Positions 23,101 through 32,900 of a stretch of 64,000 nt of DNA are shown here, piece after piece. Position numbers and translations under genes: made by a program. The stretch is taken from contig CM036618.1 of assembly GCA_020746105.1 (NCBI GenBank), positions 18,273,001 through 18,337,000 on the forward strand, given 5' to 3'. The stretch's first letter is position 1. Every line of letters begins with the position of its first letter. The notes under the pieces are model-generated. The model saw only the letters and a program-made list of their open reading frames with translations. It made no database searches and was not told the DNA's origin. Origin of the DNA: Trogon surrucura (Eukaryota > Chordata > Aves > Trogoniformes > Trogonidae).

Positions 23101-25512
23101 GGCCATTCCTCAAGTTGACATGTAGACAAGATTTCAGTAATAGGTGACAGTTTTTAAAATGCATTACCAGGTAAAAAAATTGGCATTTCAGTATGCTCTT
23201 GATAACAAGTCATACTTAGTGAGAAGATTTTACACAGAGATCTTTGTATATTCCCTAGTCTACACTGACTTGTGGTATGAGTTTTGCCAGTATCGTATAT
23301 TATTTATGAGAAGAATTTTCTACTTATTTAAGTTGTTCCATTTCCCCTATGGGAATAAGTAATATGAATATAAATTCTTATGACAGGCTGCACAGTAGTT
23401 AGTTGTGCTGCTTTTGTTGGCATTGATTTGGTCAGTGGTAAAATGTCCTCTGATGCAGAGGAGACCCTTAGGAGATCCTCACCTCATGTCAAATTCATAT
23501 CAGAAGTAATTTGAACAGAGTCTGGATTTTTCTCACAGAAGCTTTGCAAACAAATTGTTGACAGTTTGTTTAAATACATCATCAAATGTGTCCTCATGTT
23601 TGCCTGCAAATGTGTCACTGTTGCTTACATGCAAACTTTCACATGCTCAACTTTGTAAGTTGGCCTTGAATGATAGAGAAATTTAAAAGCACAAGTTACA
23701 GTAATTAGCCTTCATTTCCCTTGTCCTTCAGTCTTTCGCTTTGTAATTCCCACTGAAGTCTGGAATCAGGTTTGAGAATTTTTTGTTTCCAATGAAAATT
23801 TGGAAATGTTGCCATTTGTCTTGACAAGTGATCAGTGTTAGAAAAACATACGGAAATAAATTTAAGGATTTTAATGTGATGCAGACTCTACATATAAAAC
23901 AAATAGACATGTTTCTGTGCTGATTTATCACAGCATTTCACTGCATGATTATCCTTTATGTGTTTATTTGGGTCCAGTAAAACTCTGAACAGCACTTGGG
24001 AGTGTTTTTAGATTTCCTGTTAAAAAAATCAGTCGGCTTTTAGTACTTAAACAAGTATTTAAATGCTATGCTGAGTAAGTAGCTAAGCAGATACTCTAGT
24101 GAATTGAGCCTACTTGCATTCGGTTACCAGTTCTGCCTGGATCTAAGCTAGTTTGCACTGTCAGTCTTGATCATCTTCATAGTCCTGGTGGCAAAGCTGG
24201 TTGTGAAGAAATCTCTAGTAAGAAGGTGTCCCCTCAGCAGCCAGGAGGGTTTGCCACAGAGTCCCTGGGGGCAGCTGACCCTACATGCAGAGCCCTACAA
24301 GCTTGACAGAGGATCTGTTTGCTTGGGGCCCAGGCTGCAGCGCCTCCGTGCTGCGTTTTTGATGTGTTTGCTGTTGTAATGTAGACGTTTTGCAAACACC
24401 ACAAAGTCTACAAAACCTCACCATCAGCTGTATCCATTTTCATCCCATGAAATATTTAAACCATCATTTTGCTCGCTTTAGGTATGCAAACATGCAAAAG
24501 CAATTCTTGCCACTTCTCCATGTGCATTAGCGGTGTGTCCGGCGCCTTAGGCCCGGGTTTGGTTTCAGATGTTTTTAGGCTTTCTGAACTCGTGCATATC
24601 CATATAAACATTGTTTAAACTTTATGAACTGACAAACTGTAGTTACATATAGGGTGCATAAATATACTCAAAAGAGGCCATATCAATATTTATGTGAGGC
24701 TAGTGTTGAGCCCTCCAGGTGTAGACTACATCTGCTGATGGCTGTTGGGCTCTGTTCTCAGACTAAGCTTCCTGCTTTCTGAACTGAAAACAGTGGATGT
24801 TGGTTACATTTTAAGTGGGAAGTAAAGGGCTTTTTTCACTCTGTTGCAAAACCAACCCTTAGAGGATATTCTGCTGCAGGCTGTGAATACAAAATTAGAC
24901 TTTAGATACATGACTGAAATCTAAGTTTGGGCCACTTTTGGAGGACAATTTTTACATTAACAGTGACTCAGTCCAGCACCTTATTCCAAACAAACCTCTT
25001 GGTTGAAGAGACTTCTGCACAATCTTCTTCCTTCCTTTCTTTCTCTGAGGAAGAAATAGCCCAAGCTGGGTTCTCGTTTAGGTTTCACTACAATGTGTTT
25101 TATGAACAGAGAGCCACCACGCAAACTCTAGTCAGATTCGGTTTCCTAAATGGTGCCGATGTAATCTGAAAAAAAAAAAAAACAAAACGTGGCGAAAGAG
25201 GGTGCCTAGAGACTGGTAATCGGAACAGTGCAACACTGCGTATTAAAGGTGCAACAGTCTTTTGTCACAATAAGTTAAGGAGTATTTGCCTATGCATATT
25301 TTGCCTTTCTGTGTGTTTATTGGTTCCTTTTACATCTTTTCTTTGTACCTTCTTCCGTCCAGTGGTGTTGACTATTTCTGTGAAGAATCTTCTGATGTGT
25401 CTTACTGTCACAAAGGTGTCAAACGATGCAGTAGTCATTAGGTAGTTATTCTTAAATCCCAGACCTCAGATGTGTTCTAGGTCAGTTAGAAGAGAAAATT
25501 CAAAATGTATTG

Positions 25513-25518
25513 AATAAA
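25513..25518 (+). terminator. candidate distal polyadenylation signal
   Basis: AATAAA followed by A-rich sequence in intergenic DNA about 5.6 kb after the MBOAT2 stop. It would be the end of a long 3' UTR isoform if used. Sequence evidence alone is weak. Confidence 0.2.
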
Positions 25519-28271
25519 AATAGTGTAAGATGGATAAATATAGCATTATTCGGAGATGTTGTAATAAGTTATTCAATTTAAGAATTTAAATTATGGAACT
25601 TTGTTCTTCTTTCCTGCCTTGGTTACACATTCAAGGGAATAGTTTTACCTCAATGCAGAAGTAGTTATGCCTCCAACTACCCATATGTTAAGGTGAGAAA
25701 ACACCCCTACAAGTGGATAGCTACAGTATTCCTAAATTTGCCTTTCCTGGTTCAGATTATAATGCATTGTTGTTGAATTTCATTTTTATTATTCCAAAAT
25801 ATATATTTTTTAAAAAGTGTTATTTTTCAGCAGATCCATAAACGAAGTGTTGGTGTATGGTAAAATTAAAATACCACTGTTAGTTACACTGTGATTGTGA
25901 TATTTTAATAATTACTTATTTCTAATTTGTCTCAGCAATGCTGCAGAAGCAGTATGCTGTTATGTTTTAAAGGTGTTTTTAACTTGCCTATAAATGTTTT
26001 TTTTCTAATTTGTGTCTTTAAATATGATTAAACTGTAGTTTAAAAAAAGGGAACTTGTTTTTCTAAATTATTTGGTGTCTGCCTTTAATGAGTGCTGAAG
26101 AACAAACCTATTTTAATGCAGTTTCTCCTTCTAGATTACTAAACATTACAATTTGGGCATTTACACTGATATTTGGAGTCTTCAAAATTGCTTTTATTTC
26201 ATTTGTTTTCTAGAGCTTATATACAAATATATGTGTGTAATTATTTTCCAGTACAGCTGGTAAATAGAATTTCAAGAGTAGCCTCTCGTTATGTGAGAAA
26301 GGTACTTCAGCAACTTTAAACCCTCCATCTCAAAGCACAGTGGATATTGCTACCTCACGTGCCCTGCTTCTGAATATGACAGCTTGGGTATTTTTAGCTT
26401 AAAAAATAGAAACCGCATAACTAACAAATCAAAATCAGTGTTTTGAACAAGCTGCTGCTTTAATTGATGATTCCAGAGAAGCAAGACTAAATGTGTACCA
26501 TGCATGTGCCTTTTCTTTTTTTTCGAAACTTGACTACCAGGACTCCACTGTAATAGTTTCTGCTCGCTGGTGACAGTATGTTAAAGCAGGCTGAGACTCC
26601 TTGACCTACAGGTTCTTTATCACGTGCGTTTACAGTTACAGAAAAGAAGGAATATTATATGTCACCACTAAACATGGGCTGTTTCCATCACTTCCTGTCT
26701 CATTCTGAATCACTTCCTCTCTTCTCTTGGTCTGGTATTAATTCTGCATCAGCACACACCGTATAAAACCAACATAACGTTGTGAAGACATCTTTGCAAA
26801 GATCTGTTTCTGCAAGTGGTCCCACCTTGGAGGAATACTGGAACGTGTGCTGGTCTCTTGAAAGGCCGTACTGTAGTATTGATATTTTTCAGCCTTGTGT
26901 GTTTAGAATTCTCTTTTAGCAAGCCGTATTGTGGGAGATAAAAATACTTGCCATTTCAACACAGAGGACTACAGGTGCAATTGTAGAAGCTCTGGTGATT
27001 TTCGTCATTTCAGCCAGGAGCTAGAGATTGCAGAGGAAATTGCCTTCTCACATACATGTTCACAGTGGAGTCGATCAAGGACTTTGAAAAGTGTCTTCAT
27101 GAACTAAACATTTATTACTGCATTTAGTGAAAAACTCGACATGAACAGATTATGATAAAGCACGGCTTTCTGTTACTACTTCACGAGACTAAATTTTGCC
27201 AGAGAATATGATTATCCTTATGATGAGAAATTTTAACTCTGCTCTTTTAAGGCATCGAACAGAAAGAGTCCTGACAAAGAACATCCTGGAGCCAGCAGTT
27301 ATTTCCCTGTGCCAATAATTAACTTAATTCCATTCAAGTAACTTTCTGATAACATGTAGGATATTTTGTTGTAGTTTTAGGGGAAGTTGTCTTCAACCTA
27401 CTTACTAGATTAGAGTCGGAGACCTGTACCCTCAGCAAGGTTTGCCAGTACATCTTACAGATCTTTCTAAGATGGTTATATATAATAGCAAAAGTGTTAT
27501 TTCTATCTGGAGATTACTCATTATCTTTCCATACTAAATAAACTATGACAGTAAAAGGAGTCTCCACACTTCTATTCTAGTTATTCTGCCGTCATAAAAA
27601 AAATTAAATGCAAATCAAACACGAGATAAAACACACTCCTGTATTACATACGCTTAAGGCAATGTTTTCCCAGTGATTTCCTGATGAGATACCTAAATTA
27701 CTTGATTGATAGTTAAGAACATATTTCATGTGGGAAGAGTTCCATGGCAGCTTTCCTTTCATTTGAAAGGAAGGGTCTTTGTGTCAGATCCTGCTGATTT
27801 GCCCTCCTTTGCCTACTTTACCATTTGGGTTGTTGCACAATGAGTGATGTGCCTGCCCGTGCACTCTACCCTGTAACAGCCTCTTCCTATGTTTGGTTTT
27901 TTTTTTTGTCAGATGGTAAAAATATGGATGTTACATGGTCATGATTTGGATCAATTTAAGTTGAGGAAATTGGAAAAAGGAAAGAAAACCATTTTAAGTG
28001 TTAAAGTAATTTTAATCAGAATAAAAAGCTTATTAATAATTAAAGCACAGCAATAATTTTTACTTTATATTTGTACCAGGCAGGTATTGAAATCTTTTCA
28101 GTTCAAAAATTATGGGATTAAAAATCATCTCTTGTGAGGGAGGCTAAACAAAAGGGTTGAGAATTACTTGAAATATGCACTTAATGGTTGGCTGTTTTTT
28201 GTTTGGTTGTTTTTTTGGTGAATTTTGCTAATTTTTATCCGTGATTTTGGAGTATTGAATATCAGCTAATC

Positions 28272-28345
28272 CTGGAAGCAATTTCCAGGCACTTGAAGGA
28301 CAAGAATGTGATTGGAAGTAGTCAGCATGGATTCACTAAGGGATC
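28272..28345 (+). mobile_element. CR1 ORF2 piece A (reverse transcriptase, QHGFTKG)
   Basis: The + strand reads LEAISRHLKDKNVIGSSQHG then FTKGS, the CR1/jockey-type reverse transcriptase segment that normally follows NYRPVSLTS by roughly twenty residues. Here it lies upstream of piece B, in a different frame, and breaks off after about 75 bases. Confidence 0.8.
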
Positions 28346-28366
28346 CTGTGTGGTAGAAACAGAATA

Positions 28367-29206
28367 CCAAGCAGGATCGCAACTCTGGACTTCAGAAGGG
28401 CCAACTTTGACCTCTTCAAGCAATTGCTGGGGGATACCCCTTGGGACAGGGAGCTGAAAGGTAAAGGGGCCCAAGAGAGTTGGTTGGCAGTTGGTTGGTT
28501 GGTCGAGGCTCAGGATCAGTGCATCCCATCAGGTAGGAAACCAAGAAAGAGATCCAGGAGACCTGCATGGTTAACCAGGGATCTGCTGGGCAGACTCAGG
28601 TGGAAAGGGAGGGTGTATAAATTGTGGAAGGAAGGGCTGGCCCCTTGGGTGGAGTACAGGGCAGCTGTCAGGGAGTGCAGGGAGGCACTCAGAAAAGCTA
28701 AGGCCTCCTTGGAATTAAAACTTGCAAGCGAGGTCAAAGACAACAGAAAGGGCTTCTTCAAATACATTGCTGACAAAAGTAACACTAGAGGCAATGTAGG
28801 CCCTCTGGTGAATGAGATGGGTGCCCTGGAGACAGAGGACAGAAAGGCGGCAGAGTTGCTGAATGCCTTCTTTGCCTCTGTCTACACTGCTGGAGACCGT
28901 CCTCAGGAGCCTCAGTCCCCTGAGGCCCTAGAGGAAGTCAGGATAAAGGAGGAGTCTGCCCTGATTGATGAGGAGTGGGTTAAGGATCAGTTTGAAGGCT
29001 TAAACATCCATAAATCCATGGGCCCTGATGGGATGCACCCACGGGTGCTGAGGGAGCTGGCGGGAGTCATTGCTAGGCCACTCTCCATCATCTTTGGTAA
29101 GTCGTGGGCAACAGGTGAGGTGCCTGAAGACTGGAGGACAGCGAATGTCACTCCAGTCTATAAGAAGGGCAGGAAGGATGACCCAGGTAACTACAGACCG
29201 GTTTGG
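28367..29206 (+). mobile_element. CR1 ORF2 piece B (endonuclease-RT linker to NYRPV)
   Basis: One open frame encodes the CR1 ORF2 region between the endonuclease and reverse transcriptase domains and the first part of the latter. Phrases include RIATLDFRRANFDLF, RRPAWLTRDLLGRLRWKGRV, REVKDN-like SEVKDNRKGFFKYIADKS, LLNAFFASVYT, HKSMGPDGMHPRVLRELAGV, EDWRTANVTPVYKKG and DDPGNYRPV. Similarity stops abruptly at NYRPV, where the KIDINS220 CpG island begins. It is a long, nearly undamaged fragment with neither the catalytic YADD region nor a 3' end. Confidence 0.88.
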
Positions 29207-29332
29207 GATCCCCGTTATAGCTGCTTCCGCACCACTGCTGACCCCGCGGGCTGCCCGCACCCGGGCTGTGGGGTGGAGGGCGGGGGGGGGGGGCAGGAGC
29301 CGCCCTCCCTCCGGGCGGTGCCGCCCCCCGCG

Positions 29333-29338
29333 CACGTG
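29333..29338 (+). promoter_or_regulatory. E-box CACGTG, CLEAR/USF-like
   Basis: CACGTGAC lies in the core of the CpG island, about 45 bases before the YY1-like motif. CACGTG with a flanking GTGAC is the type of site bound by USF and by MiT/TFE factors. Binding here is inference. Confidence 0.5.
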
Positions 29339-29351
29339 ACGGCGGTGGGCC

Positions 29352-29367
29352 GGGGGAGGGGGCGGGC
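29352..29367 (+). promoter_or_regulatory. GC box cluster (Sp/KLF-type)
   Basis: GGGGGAGGGGGCGGGC contains a classic GGGCGG core. In a TATA-less CpG-island promoter such sites usually lie shortly upstream of the start region. Confidence 0.5.
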
Positions 29368-29377
29368 AGAGCGAGGC

Positions 29378-29391
29378 AAGATGGCCGCCGG
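29378..29391 (+). promoter_or_regulatory. YY1-like start-site motif
   Basis: CAAGATGGCCGCC is close to the YY1 consensus AAGATGGCGGC, which in vertebrate TATA-less promoters sits just downstream of the start site. It suggests transcription begins around 29350-29380. Confidence 0.5.
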
Positions 29392-29407
29392 GGCGGAGGG
29401 GAAGTGA
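29381..29407 (+). other. upstream ORF in KIDINS220 leader (MAAGAEGK)
   Basis: An ATG in strong context (A at -3, G at +4) starts an eight-codon frame, MAAGAEGK, ending in TGA at 29405-29407. If the leader starts upstream of it, ribosomes would meet this frame before the main start at 37299. The same bases form the YY1-like motif, so selection may act on DNA binding rather than on translation. Confidence 0.4.
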
Positions 29408-29877
29408 GGGGCGCTGGGAGCCGCCGCCTGCCTGTTCAGCCTCCGGCAGGGCTCGGCGAGCCGCCCGCAGGGGCCGAGTTCCTCCGGCTGCGGGGGTGAG
29501 TGGCGAGAGGGAGGCGGGGAACGGGAGCGGCGCGGGCCGGGCGCGAAAGGGCGCAGGGGAGGGGGCGCTCCCAAACAAAGGGCGCCGCGGGGCCCCGCCC
29601 CGCCCGGAGCCCCCACACAGCGGCGGAGCCCGGGGGGAGCTGGCCCGGCTGAGGGGGTTGTTAGTGGCTGCCGTGTCCCGGCGGGCCTGGCCCCGTCCTG
29701 CCCCGCAGCGGGCGCGGTGCCCGGGCCGCTCCGGTCTGGCCGGCCCCGGGGGCTCCGGCAGCGCGGCGGGCGGGGCCTCCCGTGCGGGTGGCGGGGCTGG
29801 CCCCGGAGGGGAGGAGGCCGGCGGGTGCGGCGAGGGAGGCCTTGCCCGCGGCGGCGCCGGGCGTGTGGGGGAGCCTC

Positions 29878-29952
29878 TTGCACCGATTTATTGTCCGGAG
29901 AGGGAGAGACGAGCTCGGTCCGTCAGGAAAGTTCGGCATCTAAATTCGCAAG
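29878..29952 (+). other. KIDINS220: KIDINS220 alternative first exon, candidate
   Basis: The 3' edge of the CpG island ends in TTCGCAAG before donor GTAAAG at 29953. An alternative non-coding first exon could end here. The start is not determined, and use of the donor cannot be shown without transcripts. Confidence 0.35.
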
Positions 29953-32900
29953 GTAAAGAGTGACAGAGTGGCTGCTGGGGACCTGTGGGGCTCACCGGGG
30001 CCAGCCCCTGTGCTCCAGCAGGGCCGCCGGGAGCCGGGTGCCCAGGGCCCCATGTCCGGGTGGATTTTGAGTATCTCCGGGGATGGAGAATCACACCCTC
30101 CCTGGGCCACCTGTGCCACGGCTGGGTCGCTCTCACGATAACAACGTTGTTACACGTTCTCTGAGGTTCAGAGGAACCTCCCGTGTCCCAGTTTGTGGCC
30201 GCTACCGCTGGTCCTGCTGCTGGGCACCGCTGGAGGACTTGGGTTGGAAGAGCAGAGGGACAGGGAATAGCAGAAGGACGGGGCTTTGCTCCTTCTTCCG
30301 TATGCTAAAAACTCGTGGGGAAAAATGCTTTCCCATCTGCAACTTTTGACAAAGGGTTGGTGCTGGAGTATGACAGTGGTATGTTTTTTTCCCTGGAAAT
30401 GTGTTTGAATTGTGGGAGTAATTAGCTGACACCCTCACCCCCCCTTGTCAAATAATAAAGAAAAAGATTTTTTTTTTTTTCAAGTCAGAATGCATAAGAA
30501 AATTCGTGTGTTTGTCTGTTGAATATATGTTTGTTCTGCAGTGGTGGTTATTTAAAGGAGCTCGGGCTATCAAGCAGTTCAAATCTGCTTGAAATGCTGT
30601 GTGACCCCAGCTTCTGAAATTTTAAAATCTCTTTAGCAAAAAAAATCTTAATCACAGCTATCGTCTTCTTTAAGTGAAAATACTCTAAAAGTTAGATTTT
30701 TTTTTTTTAGACCTCGTGGCTTACCTGACAAACTGATCATATGATACAGACAAATGTCTTGGCTTTGTGAGAGTGTAAGGTGACGTTGCAGGCTTTCTTA
30801 CTGAACTTGTGTGTGTTTTGTACGGGTTTTCACAGAATTGATGTACATAGGCTGGTATAATTTTTTTTAGAAAAAGCTTCATATTGATATCTGTTTTGTT
30901 TACTTTCTTTCATTGGAAATATTTGAAACCTGGCATAGTATTTGTAGGACTGTTTTGTGTTTTGTGCAGGAGTTGACTTTTCTCTTGGAATTCACATGTG
31001 CTTAGTACTACTTTATTGTTCATTGACCATACTTAAATTCAGCCTTACAGGTAAGCTAATTTATCCGATAATGTTTAAATCGAATTACCAGATACTTTGC
31101 AAAACTTTTCTTTTACTTGATCTTTTAAACCAGGGTAGAATATAGACGTATCTGATAGTTGCTATCAGATGACAGTAGTGGCTTTTTATTCGAGTATGTG
31201 TTTGCATTTTTCCAGTATTTTGAATATTATCTCTGGTCTCAGTTGTTCTATTTTAAAAAAAATAAAAATCTCCTCACTACAATATTTGGAAGTGACTGTT
31301 GGCTTGAGTGCCTAAGATGTAAAAGATTGAGTTGCTTGTCTCCACTTTTCTATATTTCTTACAGGATATTGTAATAATGGTTAGAACCATAGGGACCTCC
31401 TTTTGTGCAAACCTTTTTTGGTTCTGTTTGCTGTGGATTTCAAAATGTGAATGTCTGTGTGTCCTTTAGTTACCTTTTTATGTCTTTTAATATATTCTAG
31501 TTGCACTGATTTTTCTTTGATATAAAGTAACGAGAAATAAGGTAATCTATTAAGACGTTTCTCGTCTGGGTAACAGGAGCGTGGCTAAGAGAAGTAGAGC
31601 GAATGTTCCCAGATGAATAAGGAAAAGCTGAAAATGAGCATAAAGTCATCAGTCATAGTGGAATGTCAGGTGTTGGAAAAGTGGTGTGTAGATTTATTTC
31701 CTTCTGTCTCTGGGTACTAGAAATTAGCTATTTTGAAAATTTGTTCTTTAAACAGAATCCTGGCTGATTCAGTCATATGGAAAGTATAAATCAAAATATT
31801 TACTGCTTCATGTGATGTCTGACTTGTGATCTCTTAATGTTTATGAACTATGTCCGTGGAGTAAGTGATTACAGTAACTGGCATAAAGGATGGGCAATGC
31901 TTGTGTTAGCAAGATTCTCTGCAGCGTGAGTAAGGGTGATGTTCCAACTTGTTCTTTATTTTTCAAGCTGTTGTAAAGTATAAAAATGTATGATAATATG
32001 AAAATGGCTTATATTTGTGATTTGTAATAAATTTTATATGTACAATTTTTCTGTGTTCCACATTTCTTTAAATTCTAATTTGGAAGGATGGCATTTTCGA
32101 TTCTTAAGGGCACAACACTGAATGTTTCTACATCTGATTGGCACATGCCCAGATTTCAGCATCATTGTAATTATTGCCTTTTACAGTTAACTGAAAGATC
32201 TGCCACAGTATTGCATGTTGGGAAAGCAGCTTTTGTATCTGGAAGTAGAAGGAAACATTAACAAGAAGGCGACAGGTGTTCTTTGTATGATGAAAATGTG
32301 AATTTTACTTACATCGCTATGATCTTTACCTGTTGAAAACAAAACAGGAAAAGAAAGTTTTCTCAGTAACACTGGTGTTTGTTGACCATTTTTTTATTCG
32401 TAAACAATCACAGCTCACACAGTAAAATATGGTGGAGAACTATGAAAAAGATGGTGATATTTGGAAAGTTTAGTGTGTAATAATATTTTTAAATAGTTAG
32501 AAACTGTGCAGTATTCTGAGTGTACATACTGTACTGAGTAAACATCATACTGAGTAAATATCTGCAGATTTGAGTTGTCAGGACCTCAGCAGTCAGTATT
32601 GGTACAGCTGAAACAAATTTTTTGTGTATCAGCAATTTTTTTTTAGTCTTTCTAAAACAGTGATAACCTCTGCTTCAGCTAGGATGTGAGCACCTTACAA
32701 AAACAAGGTAATCCCTGTGCAAACATTACCTTCACCTGACTGTTTGTGCTCTTAATATATCTTTTCATGGTTCTTGGTGCGTTTATGATCTTATAAAATA
32801 CCAGGGAATTGCTGCCTGAGGGCAGTGTGAGATTTCCAAGTTTGGATTGTAAATGAAGAGCTGATTCGTGGGCTGGGAATTGGCTTGCTTTGGTGGGAGA

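Larger units (their letters stand above)
19862..28271 (+). other. MBOAT2 3' UTR then intergenic DNA, no gene or repeat recognised
   Basis: About 8.4 kb of AT-rich DNA between the MBOAT2 stop and the LINE pieces before KIDINS220. The first part must be MBOAT2 3' UTR. Its end cannot be fixed from sequence alone, and candidate AATAAA signals lie at 20179, 20642, 21815 and 25513. All open frames here are short and unconvincing. No CR1, LTR, tRNA or CpG island is seen. A mildly GC-richer patch lies at about 24160-24370. Confidence 0.7.
29375..29495 (+). other. KIDINS220: KIDINS220 non-coding exon 1, main candidate
   Basis: The end is set by a good donor, GTGAGT at 29496, inside the CpG island. 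The start is only estimated from the YY1-like motif. It would splice to the acceptor at 37258. It carries an eight-codon upstream ORF (29381-29407), annotated separately. Confidence 0.5.
29206..29960 (+). promoter_or_regulatory. KIDINS220: CpG island and promoter of KIDINS220
   Basis: About 750 bases of very high GC with dense CpG in an otherwise AT-rich region. There is no TATA box. It holds a 12-base G run (29282-29293), an E-box (29333-29338), Sp1-type GC boxes (about 29352-29367), a YY1-like AAGATGGCCGCC at about 29379 and two plausible first-exon donors (29496 and 29953). It lies 8 kb upstream of the KIDINS220 start codon, on the correct side, and no other gene start is nearby. Confidence 0.88.

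Noticed and set aside
24167-24379. 70-residue frame in the intergenic patch as a small membrane protein
   Set aside because: Hydrophobic at one end but no family resemblance, and the composition is that of a local GC-rich patch.
28424-29407. 327-residue open frame that looks like a large single-exon gene
   Set aside because: Its first 260 residues are CR1 ORF2 linker and early reverse transcriptase. The rest is the GC-rich promoter of KIDINS220, which lacks stops by composition.
29215-29883. 222-residue minus-strand open frame, with other long frames on both strands
   Set aside because: All lie in the CpG island and consist of Pro, Arg, Gly and Ala. Frames stay open because stop codons are rare at this GC content. 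No family resemblance.
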